Of a stretch of 64,000 bases of DNA, positions 36,401 to 50,200 are shown one piece after another. Source of the DNA: Diphasiastrum complanatum (lineage: Eukaryota; Streptophyta; Lycopodiopsida; Lycopodiales; Lycopodiaceae); assembly GCA_029204225.1 (NCBI GenBank), contig CM055106.1:38342036-38406035 (forward strand), in the 5' to 3' direction. Position numbers and translations under genes: made by a program. Position 1 is the stretch's first letter. Each line of letters starts with the position of its first letter. The notes under the pieces were generated by a model. That model made no database searches. It saw only the letters and a list, made by a program, of their open reading frames with translations, and was not told the DNA's origin.

Positions 36401-39400
36401 AGTCTTGTACAATCTAGAAGTATAGCCGAGGCCGAGGCATGGTCTTCCTTTTTATTGCTGCTTCTTCATCTTCATGTTGTTCTTGTTGTGTGTCGTCGTT
36501 GTTGCTTGTGACCTTTTATTCCTCCTTGTATGGTAAGACATCAATGATGGGTGTCAATTTTGTTTTCAGCTTCTTTGTCTACTTGCTTATTCTTGAAATA
36601 CAAAGTGTCATCTTTGTCAAATATGACATCTCTTAATATGATGAGTTTGTTGGTCAAGTAAGCGATATGCTAGGTATTGGTCATGATATCCTTGGAAAAT
36701 AGATTTAGAATCAAGTTTATGCCTCTTTTCATCTTCAATATGGCCATGAGCAATGCAACCAAAGGCTTCGAGACACACTTGGCTTTATACCTGAAAATAT
36801 TTCTTCTGTAGTTCTCTCCACGGCCTTTGTTGGGCTTCTATCAAGCAAATGAACTGCAATATTGATTGCTTCGCCCTAAAAATTGTCGGGAACATTTTTG
36901 GCTTTATGCATGCTCCTTGCACGTTCAACAACTGTTCCATTCTTTCTTTTGGCCACACTGTTTTGTTGTGGCATGGATGGTGTTACATATTGCCTTCTTA
37001 TGCCATGGTGGTTGCAAAACTTCTTGGATTCATTTGATATGAATTCCCCCACTTGAATTTTTCGCTGATTTGATTCTCTACCTCAGCTTTGAATTGATTG
37101 AAATAAGTGCATGTTTTCATTCAGAAAATAGACCCATACTTTTCTTGAAAAGCTATCAACAAGAAGGAAATAATGTAAAGTGCTTGTTTGATTCTCTACC
37201 TCAGCTTTGAATTGATTGAAATAAGTGCATGTTTTCATTCAGAAAATAGACCCATACTTTTCTTGAAAAGCTATCAACAAGAAGGAAATAATGTAAAGTG
37301 CTTGTTTGTGTAGTACCCCATAGATCCATATGGATAAGCTCCAACGGTTCTCTTTTGCTCTATATGCTCCTCCGTTTGGAAATCTTTGTCTATGTTGTCT
37401 TTTTGTCAACGACACAAGCTTCACATATTGTGGGATGGAATCTCAAATTTGGTAGTCCATGTACCATACTGTGTCTCTTGAGGACTTGAAGGCTTTGAAA
37501 GTTAAAGTGGCCATATCTTTAGTAAAAGCCCGCCCCCAAAAACCCCTTCATAATCAACAATAACACCTCATGTAAAAAAAAGAAAAGCCCAACACAACAA
37601 GCAAGGTGAGATGACAAAAAGTCGGGGGATTGATCTGCAAATAGGAAAGGTGTGCAATATTTTTAGAGGGAATCAGCCAACAAGTTGACAGCCCCCAAAT
37701 CCCAGAGCTGATACGCAACACACGTTGCATGAAAAGCGAAGTTTGAGGGTACCTCTCGAATCGCCTTTTCGAACCGTGTTTGAATCGAGTTTGAATCGGG
37801 AAAGAATCGGCTTGTCCAAGTTCGAACCGGCGAATCGGTTTTAGGGTTTTTTTTTTTAACATTATTGTCACATCATACATATTACATATGTCATATTCCA
37901 ATGTACCATGTGCATGGTTAGTTAGTGGTAATTAGCAAATGTTCATTCACGAAAATGACAATGTATCCTCCTTGTCGGCTTCATCTTCCGAGGTCTCTAC
38001 GCCGTCTTCGTCTTCTAGTGGCTCCTCGTCCTCGTGGACTCGAGAACTGGAAGCCTCTCCCCGTCCTGAGACGTGCAGCAGCCCGAGTGGTAGGTCCTGC
38101 ACGCATAGATTGGGGCAAAGGGTTACAATTCACAATCACAAGTTTCAATTCTAATTTCTAAAGCTAGAACTTACTACTTAGAACATGGGATGGAGCTCAA
38201 AGTTCAAACTTCCAAGTGGCAAGGACCAACTTGCAAGGGCCCAAGCCTCAAGGCTCAAGGGCTAATTCAAATTTCAAAGCTTGAAATTGGAACTTGAAAT
38301 TCACCTGCAAACTGCATGGCGTCATCATGGAGTAGTGCATACACGTCCTCCACCTCCTGTGACCTTGGTGGTAGGTCTGGAACCTTCGTCACATCAATGT
38401 CATTTGGATTTACCTGCAGTATGTAGACAGTAGAACAACACATTTAGAATGTCACTAAGGATTCAAATTTCAATGTTCAAACACAATTGCAACTATCAAA
38501 TTACAATTTACCTGCATAGGCTCCCTCACCCCCTTCATCTTCTTCAGAAGCCGTAGATTGGCGTGCACATACACCAACCTGTCTAATTGTGCAACACTGA
38601 GCTTGTTCCTCCTCTTCGTATGAATCAGAGAGAACAAACTCCAATTCCTCTCACATGCACTCGCTGTGCAATCCTGTGAGAGAATGCGTATGACGAGCTT
38701 CTGCAATCGAGGACAATCACCCCCATACTTGTCCCACCATGAAACAAGGCACAGTTGTCCTTCTCTGAGCCGCGCTCCTGGACACCCAAACTCAAGAGCC
38801 TCACGCCTGCACAGTGCACACGTGAGTTGTGACAATGCACATTGAAGATCATTCATGAGTGAGTGCCGAGTGTGACAATGTGGCCACTCACTTCATTGGG
38901 ATTCAAGAAAGACAAAGGACTTGAAAAAATAACAAATGTTAGAGAATTGTCATGACTTATACCTGAAGACATTGAGATCATCCCTGAGTGAATCCTGCAT
39001 GACAGGATCAGGATAGACCCTCTCAATGTATGTGCGCCATCCCTGTCGAAGCTCTGCATCATGGAACTGATCTTCATTCCTCCATAGAGGATGAAGAATG
39101 CAAGCCATAGCGTGTAGAGGCTGATGGAACCACTCCCACCTGGCTTGCCACTTTTCTCTTATTTCTTCAACCATATAAAATTTGAAAATCATACATCATA
39201 CATGTCACATGGTGCATACTTATTACTATATACTACATATTGCATAAACACTCATCAATCGTGATAAGAGATAATGCATAATACAAACCTCTCTGCACTG
39301 AAGGCAGTGCAGGTGCGAATCTCCTCTCCCAGCCTATCCATGAACTCATAGAGAAGGCCCAAAGTGCAGCCCTCTCTATCCGTAAGGCGCAGGATAGTGT

Positions 39401-42400
39401 AAAGAGGCTGCAAAGCCTCAGGCTCTCATGAGTGCCTCCACTGACGCCAAGGCTGTAAGACCACCATCTGTCTCAAGCCATCATGCACCTTCACGAGGCG
39501 CTCCAAAACAATGAAAATAAAGCCAAACCTGGAACGGATCATGATTGCAAATTGTATTAGCTTCAACAAAGCAATTATCGGATAACAAGGTCTTAGGTTG
39601 AAATTGGAGTCTCGAAAGTAGTTAGTAATTGCAACTTGCTAGTAAGCTATGTACTAGCTTCTAAGTAGTAAGAATCTAAGTGATGAAATTTGAATCAAAT
39701 TTGATGAATAGAAAAGTAGACCTGGTGGGGGCAGGCCTCAATATGTCGAGGCTAGAATACTCCCTGAACATACTCAGGACCCTCGGTCTCTTGGTGACAA
39801 ACCTCACCAAGAACCGGCCTATGTCTAGTACCTCTGCAATCCATGGCAACTTTGCTATATCCTCAAACAAGAGGTCTAAGCAATGTGCAGCATAGGGTGA
39901 CCAAAAGATCCAAGGGTACTTTTCATTTATGAGCTTCCCCATGGCAACACAATTTGCCGCATTGTCGGTGATGACCTGCAAAGCACAACAATCATCAATG
40001 CAACATCCGACATTGATCTTCTCTGAAGTGACAAGTCCATGATCCAAGAAGCAACATTGAACAAGTAGTGTAAGTAAAAAGTTTTCACTCATTTTTATTT
40101 CTCACTACACAACTGAAAGTCAAGAATCGATACCTGCACAACATTCTGTTTGCCGACCTCCACAATGGTCACGTCAATAAATCCAAACAATGCCTGGGCA
40201 TCCAAGGTTAAGCCCGAGATGTCGATGGATCTGAAGAACGTCGTGCCCAAGCAAGAAGAAACCAATATATTTACCACATGGCGCTTCCTGGTATCAGTCC
40301 AACCATCTGATATGATGGAGCACCCATACCTAGTTCAAAAGATCTCATTGCCCACAAAATTCAGATTTCAGATGGCAATTGTCAATTGCATTAAAATTTA
40401 ACAATTTATGTAATTGGTCAATAAATATAACTATTTCAATCATTCTTAATTTTTAAAACATAAAAGTTAAGAGATAGAACTTAGAAGTTAGAACTTGGCA
40501 CTCGCCACTTCAAACTTGGAATTTCAAGTTAGAACATAGATGACAATACATATTAGTATTAATTTAGTAATTACAAATTACTAATTACATTAAAGTAGGG
40601 TTTAGGAATCAGGATTTACACGGCCCATGATCTCCTGATAGGCTCTAGCTCCCTATCCACGGAGTCTCGCTCGGCAACCAACTGAGTCATCCTTAACTAC
40701 TGCATGGATGGTCCCTCCCACTCTGAACCAATCCTAGATACATGTCTCATCATCTCCCTCCATGCGGGGGTCGCAGCCAAGTGAAAGGGGAGGTTGCACA
40801 TGTAGAAACACCAGATACATTGGCTATGTCCTTGTTACTTTGTTGGAAGGATGCCGCATACACATCTCTACCCCTAAGATGTGTACCAGTACAGCTCTGG
40901 GCATGAGAAGAGCCTCGTGACAATGGTGCCACCGCATCACTCTGACTCTAAGTTTGACCCTGTGATGTGGAAGGGCCTGCTGGAACTGTTGCACATTGCC
41001 AATGGCCACAAATTATTAGTTACTATCTAGATTCTAGATTCTACGACAAATTACAGTGGAGATAGATGAATCGTGGTAGACTGTAGTAGTCTGTAGATTG
41101 TAGTAATGTCAAAGTACATACGATATGCAATGAATTATAATTTACAACACAATCATCAATGCAAATATTTTCTATTTAGCATCTAGCAACAACTTACAAT
41201 TGTCAATAACTCAAGTGACAGGATAATGGATTTATAAGTTATAACTATTAATAGCTTCAGAATTCCGAATCATTGATTACAATTTACGATCACCAACCTG
41301 TGGGCGAATGATGACCCTCCGAGGTAGCAGTAGATGGAGCTGCAGGTATCATCAATGAGTCAGGTGCTCGCACACAACCTGCGATCTCAAAACCACGTAG
41401 ACGCAATAGGTGTGCCTTTATTCTAGTGGGGCCACCTGTGTAGTCCTTGCCACAATACTTGCAAGTCCACCTCTTAGTGCCTGAGGTGCCAAAATTAGAA
41501 GCAATTGTCACATGATCCCACAAGGGATCCTTCTCTCTCGGCATGGTATCTACTATCTAGATTCTAGTCTCTCTCCCCCCCACTAGTCTCTCTCCCAGGT
41601 CCCCCTCCTAAATTCTGATTTTTCACTCACACGCCTAAAAACTAACTCTCCCTCGGACCTCCCTCCACACACACACACACCCCCACCCCTAAGTCTACCT
41701 CCCTCTCTCTCAAAGACTCAAACACACTCTTTAAACTTAAGAATCTATTCACACATTATCAAACACACACACACACACATTTATCAAACACACACACACC
41801 AACACACACACAAAAACACAAACACACACACACACACACATTGTCAAACATTTAACACACACACATTTGTCAACAGTCACACACACTGAACACACGTCAA
41901 CAGTGAAGAGCTGCAAAATGGGTTCGGCTATGTTCGCTCCCCGGAGGTGGCGCGTCCGTACTTGGACATGGTGGCAGCCGTGATCAGTGAGATAACCCAG
42001 GATTTGTTTGGGCCGTCCGCCTCTGCCAAGATACAAGGAAGTTAAAAAAAAGGGCACAGAGTGGCGGGGAAGCGATGTAGACACACACAATTCCACCCCT
42101 CTCACACAACTCCACCCCTCTTTCTCTCTCTCCGATTTCTCTCGCGGATCTGGATTCCGTCTCGGATCTCTCTCTCTCTCTCGGGCGCGGAAATCTGGGA
42201 ACCTTCGGGAGGAGGTAACGAGCAGGAGGTCCGACGAGAACGACGAGTTTTTTTTTTTTTTAAAAAAGGTTCGAACAGTCAAAAAACGGTTCGAACCGGA
42301 CCTTTTCGAAAAGAACTTTCGAATCGCGGTTCTTTCAACGAATCGCGATTCGACACAACATTGATGAAAAGTGTGATATGAACACGAGAAGCATTTTAGA

Positions 42401-44199
42401 GTTTGAATCGACCCTTGACCTAGGAGAAGCATTGTATTGTGCATGTCACAAAATGGCTACACAAGGGAGACTAGTTGTCCTTAAATTTGTTGATAGACCA
42501 TAAAAGGTCAAACTGGAAAGAAATTGTAGTGACTTCTTTTGACAAACTTAAGCATCAAACGACTTTCTCATCTGGCAGCTAACCTTCAAGCTGAATTAAA
42601 TAACAGAGGTTAAGATCACATGCGTAGAGCATAAGACTCAATTGACAGGCAAAGACTACTTGGAAATTTCATAAATGACAATAGCTTACAAATACAAATT
42701 CTGAGTATGGTCAAATCTAAAAATAACTAAAATATAAGATCTGAACTCCTGAGGCTTAAATTGGCATTGATTGAAATAAGCGATTCATATATAAGATTTA
42801 CATAAAATTAAAAAACAAAGAAAAATAAAGCATCTTCTATACTAACCGTAGTTTTTAAAAGATAGCTGGTGTTCTCTTATTCATATTTAAGATTTTTTTT
42901 GGTGTACAATCCATAAAGCAATATCATTTCTTCGTGTGATCCAAATCTAATGGTAGAATACTTACAGAAATTGAATTATCACGATTCTGAACAATCCTCC
43001 ATCGAGCAACATTCTCTTCTAGACGCAATCGTTGCTTTTGCCCGGCTTCATCTGTCACAAATGTTTCTTCTTCAACATAAGTCTTCGGGTCAAATTGTTT
43101 GGGCTCAATGTCCATAATGTTGGACACCCTAACCAAATTCATCTGCATCCAGATATTATAACAATCTTAGTTGGCCAAGTGGATGAAAGAAGATGAGCAA
43201 AAAATTCAGTTTCATTCTAGTAGAGACAGCACAAAGAACAAGGGGACTTCCTTGCAGCTTATGGTATGATGAAGATTGTAGACAAGCAAGAAAAAATGGA
43301 AGGTTGGGAAAAAGACATGCAAGATTGCAAATGGTGAAGATAAAACTAGCCCCACAAAGTTCGAGGATGAAACCTCCCAACCAAAAAGTGACAAGAATTG
43401 ACCACCTGATAATGGAAAGGCACCATGAATTTGATCAAGAAAAAAATTCAAAGAATTGGAAGATAAACACTAAAATTCCAACTTTAAAAGGGGGTAACAA
43501 CTTAGAAATAAGAAGCAGGAACAAAAGGACAATTATGATCGCCATCTACGCAAATCTTTATGGGAAAAGAGTAGAACGGAAATTAGCTCATGAACTGCAG
43601 ATATAGGGTATATGGTCAAAATGACAAGCTGGTTAGCAGCACCTAGTTAGTGACTAAGGAGGCACAAGGCAAAGATAGTACTCTATTATTGTTTTGTTGA
43701 CTTCAAGAAAAGTACGATTCCAGGACATAAGCTATGGGGGAGGATGTCAAAGCAACTAAGAATAGCAAGATAAAGACTACATTACTACAAAATTTGACCC
43801 TAGCACCGGGACTTTTCATATGGGCAAATATAGCGAAGCGAATTACCCTGTCTTTCTATCAGTCTATCCATCTTATATCCAATAGACCTATTTCTAACTC
43901 ATACAAGATTATCATTTCCCAGGTTATTGCAGCCATGTACTGATGTAGCGATCAGATTACTTCTATATTCGAAGTACAGACTCTTGTTACTGCTTTTCAA
44001 AAAAATGGTTTCATGAGAAAGAAACTATGTGTGATTGTGAACACCAGCTGAATTACTTACTAAGGTCCCTAGTTATGGCTCTAAGCAGAAATTTTGTAAA
44101 CGGGCAACTAGATAGAGCTACATCAAAAAAATTTGTGCTTTACTTTCTTTTAATCATCCCATAGATTCTGTTGGGTCTCTAGTTGGACATAAAGCATTT

Positions 44200-44261
<62 letters not shown>

Positions 44262-47200
44262 AGAGGAGCAGTCCCTCTTTCTTGTCCAGACCATCCACAC
44301 TGCAGCTTCCATTGCCTTTCCATCCCCACGGCCCAAGCACCAGAGACGTAATAGACCCCAGAATCCTTGGTATGACCAGGAGTGCCTCCACCTCCATCAG
44401 AACCTCATATATGCTCACTCCCATTTTCCCCACATGACCAAAACCATATCTCGTGTCTATCATAGAACCACCAGAAAAAAGAAAATTGCATACGAGATTG
44501 GCCAAGGTAAGAAAATGATGGATCTCCTTTTCAGTTCCTCCTCAGGTTCGTTCTGGAAGAAGTTCCTTCCACGATCACCTCCACCACGGATTACAGACCT
44601 CAGCACTTGGGTCACATATGCCACATCACTGTACACCATCCCAGATACCCCTCCTCTTCCCACCTCCTGTGTCACGGATACTTCTGCCATATTTACTAAC
44701 GACCTTATGGAGAAGGCCATCACACGACTCCATTCCCATAAAGCCAAAGACATTGATGAGCTAGAAGCTGAACTTCTAAAGTATGCTCCTGACATCCTCT
44801 CACCCTTCCTCTCCATTCTATTCAACCGAGTTGTCACCTCTGATTTTCCATCTCCATGGTCGACAAACCTCATTCACCCTATCCATAAAGGCGGGGACCC
44901 CATGAAAGTTGACAACTACCGCACCATTATGATCAGCCACCTCTTCGCCAAAGTTTATGGTTCTATCCTACAGTCAGAGATTAGTACGGAGATGGATGCC
45001 AGATCACTTTATGCCATTGGACAGGCGGGTTTCAGATCGAGATTTACTACATTGGATCATATCATTACTTTGAGGTCCATTATTGAGGAGGCTAAGGCCA
45101 AGAGAGAATGTGTATACTGTTGCTTTGTGGATCTCCGCAAGGCCTTTGATTCTGTGCCTAGGCATCTATTGATACAAAGACTTCACGATCGGAACTTTCA
45201 GGAGGATACTATACAGGCAGTAGTAGCATTGTACAGGCGTGTGGTTGGCAAGGTCCGACTATCAGGAGTTAATTCACCGGAGGTGGTGTAATAGTTCCTA
45301 ACACCAGAGTAGGGCAAACACTAACTGATCCACCCAACCTTGCCTACTCCCTGGTATGGAGCAAGCTCATCCTAGCCCAGTGTGAGGACTGGTAACATGC
45401 ATACTGCCAAGTGTCGACCACGTGGCACTGACGTGGCCGACTGCACGTTGGGACCCAACATGGGGCCCTATCCCACTGACAGGGTCTCTATGCTGTGTTA
45501 GGGCCGCCATGGCTATGGACCGTGCCGGGGCACACTACCCACACTGTCATGCCCTGTTGGTCGTGTACGCTGAACACGACCCTGACTGTGGTATCTGACC
45601 TCCTATGTTCTCTAGGGCTCGGCACTGGTTACGTGCTCGTAACACTCCCTCCCCCTTAAGAACCGTCTTGGTCCTCTAAGACAAAGTCTGGAAAAATCTT
45701 GCGAAGGACGTTGCCTCTTTCCCAAGTGGCATTCTCAAGAGGCTGATCATTCCACTTAACCAGATATTCTCGGTATAGAGTATGACGAGTTTGCGTCTCT
45801 CTACTATCAAGAATCTCCTCTGGTTCATGTGGAGGTTGTTGAGGATCCAATGGGAGAACTAGAACACTGTCCCCTACCAGATTGTCTGATCTGGTTAAGG
45901 CTTTTCGTAACTGACTTATATGAAAGACTGGAAAAACCTTACTATTGTGTGGGAGTTCTAGTTCATAGGTGACCTCACCTAGGCTCCTACTAATGGTAAA
46001 GGGACCACAATACCTAGGAGACAACTTAGCACACTCCTGATTTGAGGGTTTTAGAGTCAACTGGGACTCTCAAGTAGACTTTCTCACCAACGGAAAACTG
46101 CACATCCCGTTTGTGTGGATCTGCATGATGCCTGGCTCGATCCTGGGACTACCTAATGCTACGCTTAGCATGTTCTATCATCTGGTTTAGATCTTCTAAA
46201 AAGTTTCTGGCTGCTTCAACTTTTTCTTGTTTAAACCCTACAGCTGTGGGTGAGCGTGGTTGAAAATCGTACATCAGCATAAAGGGGCTGTATCCCGTAG
46301 CTGAATGTTTGGTACTGTTATAAGCAAACTCTAATATCGAGAGATACTCCTCCCAATTAGTCTGCTTCTTGCTGACGTATGCACGAAGCATATCCTCTAG
46401 CACCTAATTTACCCTCTTTGTTTGACCGTCCGTCTGTGGATGGTCGGTGATACTCATAATAAGTTTAGTATGGAGATAATGGAATACTGCCCTCCAAAAA
46501 TTTCCATTAAACTTACCGTCCCGGTCGCTGACTATGCCGGAAGGTAGACCGTACAATTTAAATAGCCCCTCAACAAACAACCTCGCTAACTCTGGAGCTC
46601 TAACGTTGTTTTAGTCGGAATAAAATGAGCCATTTTGGTCGGACAATCAACTGTGACCCATATAGCGTCATTACCCTTTCGGGTTTTAGGCAGGCCTACT
46701 ATAAAATCCATGGAGATACTCTCCCATTTACCAGCTGGTATATCTAAGGGCTGTAACAACCCTCCTGCCTTTAAACACTCTGCTTTATTTACTTGACATT
46801 TCTGGCAGCTGGTTACATATTGTTGGTCGTCCTTTTTCATACTGAGCCAGAAAAATTGCCTACGAAGAAGCTCATAGGTCTTCTGTATGCCTGGGTGCCC
46901 TGCACTAGGATTGTCATGACACTCATATAGGACCTGCTGCCTATAATCCTCTGAATTGGGGACACATACTCTATCTCTATAGAGCAAGTACTCATCCTGA
47001 ATGGAATAGTGTTTCCATTTGAATCCTTGAGTCAACTGACCCTCAACCACTGGGGTTTGCTTGGGTAATACAGGCTCAGAATCCTCAACGTCATCTGACG
47101 TATACTTGGATTCATCATCATCCTCAACGGAAGCTGCCGTATTCTTGGACGAACTGGCACCAGCCCCGGGAACTGGTTCTGGAGTCTGTAACTATCTGCT

Positions 47201-50200
47201 CTGGACTGAGTTCCAGATAGTAGAGAAGAATGCATCATGCTAGCACTTCCCTCTCAAGGACTCGAGTAACTCATTACGAATCTGAGAAAAACTCAGCTCG
47301 TTTATCATAGGCATTCTACTAAGGGCATCTGCTACTGTATTGAATTTCCCCCGTCTATATCTGATAGGCATATCAAACTCTTGCATCAACTCTGCCCAAC
47401 GAGCTTTCCGACCCCTAAGCTCAGGTTGATTGCAAAGATATCTGAGACTTTCATGGTCTGTCAGGACCTCAAAGTTGGCACCATGCAAATAATGCCTCCA
47501 AGTCTTAAGGGCATGGACTATAGAAAAGAGTTCCTTTTCATAGGCATTGTACCTAGTTTGAGCTGGTTCGAGTTTTTTACTCTCGAACGCAACTGGTCGT
47601 CCACCCTGAGTTAGTACAGCACCAACTGCAAAGTCGCTAGCATCTGTTTCGACCACAAATGGCTGATTGGGGTCAACGACTTTTAAAACTCATGTTGTAG
47701 CTAAGGCTGTTTTGAGAGCATCAAAGCTCTCCTGCTGTGCGGACTCCCAAACCCCTTAAGAAGATTTGTTATGGGAACTGCTATCTGAGCATATTCCTTG
47801 ACAAATCGTCTATAATATCCCGCCAAACCAAGAAAGATCTGAAGCTCTAAAATATTCTGAGGTCTCAGCCAACTGAGTATGGCTTTAACCTTATTGGGGT
47901 CCATCTTAATCCCATCTGCCGAGATAATGTGACCCAAATAAGCTACTTCTTCAACGAAGAATTCACACTTGGATTCTTTAGCATAAAGCTTATGCTTTCT
48001 AAGTAGTCGAAACACCTTTCTGAGGTGTTTAAGATGCTCCTTCCTCGTTTTGCTGTAAACGAGAATGTCATCTAAAATACGACTGAGGACACTGTTCATC
48101 AAGGTCATAAAGGTAGCTGGAGCATTTGTGAGCCCAAATGGCATCACCTTAAACTCATAATGACCATGAAGAGTCCTAAAAGCTGTTTTCGGGACATCTT
48201 CCCGTCTTTATACAGACTTGATGATATCTCGATTTGAGGTCTATTTTACTGAAAAATTTAGCCCCGTCGAGTTGATCAAACAACTCGTCTGCCCGAGGCA
48301 TAGGGTACTTATTCTTAATTGTGACTTTATTGAGGGCTCTGTAATCTACGCAAAGACGCATAGACCCCTCTTTCTTTTTCACCAAAAGGACTGGTGAGGC
48401 CCATGGTGAACTATTGGTCTGAATTTGGCCTTTCCCAAGATAATCTGTTAACTGCCTTTCTTCGTCCTCTGTTCGGCTGACCCGATACGGAGGTTTAGAA
48501 ACAGGTGCTGTACCTGGTACTAGGTTTATTACATGATCTACCTCTCTACTAGGTGGTAAACCATGTGGCAAATCTTCAAGAAAAACATCTTTAAATTTAG
48601 ACAATAAAGTTTCTAATTTATTGATTTTCTGCTGTAAAGAACTAGAAATAGAAACTTCAGAAATAAACTGAAAGTCACATAAGAATACCTGATGGTCGTC
48701 GTCTTCGATTAGCTGACAGAGCTTTGAACTGCAAACCATAGGGCTATTGGGAACATCATGCTCCCCATGCAACTGGATCTCTCGGCCTTTATGCTGAAAG
48801 CTGAGGGTGTTCTCTTGATAGTTTATGTGGAGAGAAGGTCCTAAGCTGTAGAGCCAATCTCTCCCGAGAACAATGTCTGTGCGATCCAGGTTCATTATCT
48901 GAAAGTTTATTTCATCTTCGTTCCCCCCATGCATACGTACTAGGTCATGCGGCCCAAAGCTGAAGGGTCTCGCTAGCATTGCAGAGGTCAGCTGGCAACA
49001 GTGTTCATGGTCTTCATGATACACTTTGATCTCGGAAGCTGCCGAGTCACTGGGGAAACTTACAGTCTGAACAAGATGAACTTGTTTTTTATCTTTTTTA
49101 TCTTTCTTAGTGAAAGGCCCCTTGGGACATTGTCTGACTGTGTGTCCCTTGCCCATGCACACAAAGCACAAACGTTCTTGTTTGGCTTTCTCAAAATCTT
49201 CTGGTTTTAAGGGCTGTATGAGCGATGGGCGTTTCTGAGGAGCTTCACCTTTTACTTTATCTTCTTTCTTTCATTCTAAAAATTTCTTTTTAAATTGAAA
49301 GTCTTTCTGAGAAGGCTGCTCAAAAAGAGGCTGTTGTCTCGCCCTCTTCCTACCCACTGAATCATCATAGATTTGAGCATATTTTTAAAAAACTCGCTCT
49401 AGGGTAGTAGGCAAGTTTCTCTGGACCTCTACTTTATATTCATCTTTAAGGCCACGGACAAATCCCCTGCCTTTCTGATAGTCATCCATATTTTTAATTT
49501 TTAAAATTGCTTCTCGATACTGCGAGATATATTGGATTAGGGACTTGTCCATTACTGTTTTCTCCCAGGCTTCCCAGGCTCTATCAAGTTCATTTTCAGG
49601 TAGAAATTCTCTTAGGAAGGCTTCTTCAAAGGCCTTCCATGACCGGGGAGTCTGCCCAGTCTCCTGGAGATTTAACCACCACTTATAGGCCATGGGCCCT
49701 AGGGAGGGGGCATATGATAGTTTGGAAGAGCGACGACTCATTGGTCTTCTCTATAGTTCTTCCATGGGCGCATTCTGGCATGAGTTCATTCCCCCTCTGA
49801 GGCCGTTTGGCCGTGCGCGCTTTTTTGCCAGGCAACCACGGTGCTATCATAGGTCTTGGCCACAAGGCTCCGCTCGTTGATGATTTACGCATTTGGACTG
49901 AGTACGCCACTGCCTCATATACCATCGATACCGACACACCTATTTCCATCTCCCCTAGACCTTCTGAGCTTACCTTCTTCACCTCTGATATGGTCCACAA
50001 TGCCATCAAGAAAATGAACACCAATAAAGCCAAGGATATTGATGACCTTGAATCTGAGCTTTTAATCCATGTTGCTAATTTACTATCACCTCTCCTAGCC
50101 ACTCTACTCAATCAAGCCGTTGTCTCCGCTTTTCCTTCTTCTTGGTGCACCAACATCATTCATCCCATACACAAAAATGGTGATCCCAAGAATCCTAGTA

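Larger units (their letters stand above)
37737..42363 (-). mobile_element. hAT DNA transposon, near complete, 8-bp target duplication
   Basis: ATGAAAAG occurs directly outside both ends (37729-37736 and 42364-42371). The outer bases read inward are CGAAGTTTG (left) and CAATGTTGT (right); the hAT terminal consensus YARNG is met exactly on the right and with one change on the left. Both ends carry subterminal motif clusters (GTTCGAACCG, GAATCG, TTCGAA) next to poly(T). Inside is a multi-exon BED-finger transposase gene on the minus strand. Size 4,627 bp. It sits in LEO1 intron 5. Confidence 0.88.
26420..42965 (-). other. LEO1: LEO1 intron 5 (16,546 bp), nested transposons
   Basis: GTAAGT..TGGCAG. 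Carries, from left to right, a Copia integrase relic, a Gypsy pol, a bounded Copia, a Copia LTR and integrase relic, and a bounded hAT. The stretches 26420-27600 and 42372-42965 show no recognisable element. Confidence 0.88.
45287..49735 (-). mobile_element. Ty3/Gypsy chromovirus with chromodomain, 5' end missing
   Basis: Reading minus: gag (49385-49741: [20 protein letters not shown]), CCHC knuckle [18 protein letters not shown] (about 49120-49170), protease region [17 protein letters not shown] (48176-48560: [35 protein letters not shown]), RT second half (47701-48147), RNase H (47240-47656: [31 protein letters not shown]), integrase zinc and core (46586-47050: [40 protein letters not shown]), integrase end (46149-46403), chromodomain (45656-46060), purine tract and 3' LTR. 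The 5' LTR is replaced by LINE sequence at about 49.73 kb. It carries several frameshifts. Same strand as LEO1. Confidence 0.92.

Noticed and set aside
37069-37308. CRISPR-like direct repeat
   Set aside because: A simple two-copy duplication in a eukaryotic retroelement, without spacers.
41749-42444. 231-codon minus-strand frame with Cys/Val repeats
   Set aside because: Runs through CA and CT microsatellites and the hAT end; no domain.
43193-43606. Possible host gene of 137 codons (plus strand)
   Set aside because: The only recognisable motif ([11 protein letters not shown]) is LINE-like; the rest is Lys/Asn-rich intronic sequence.
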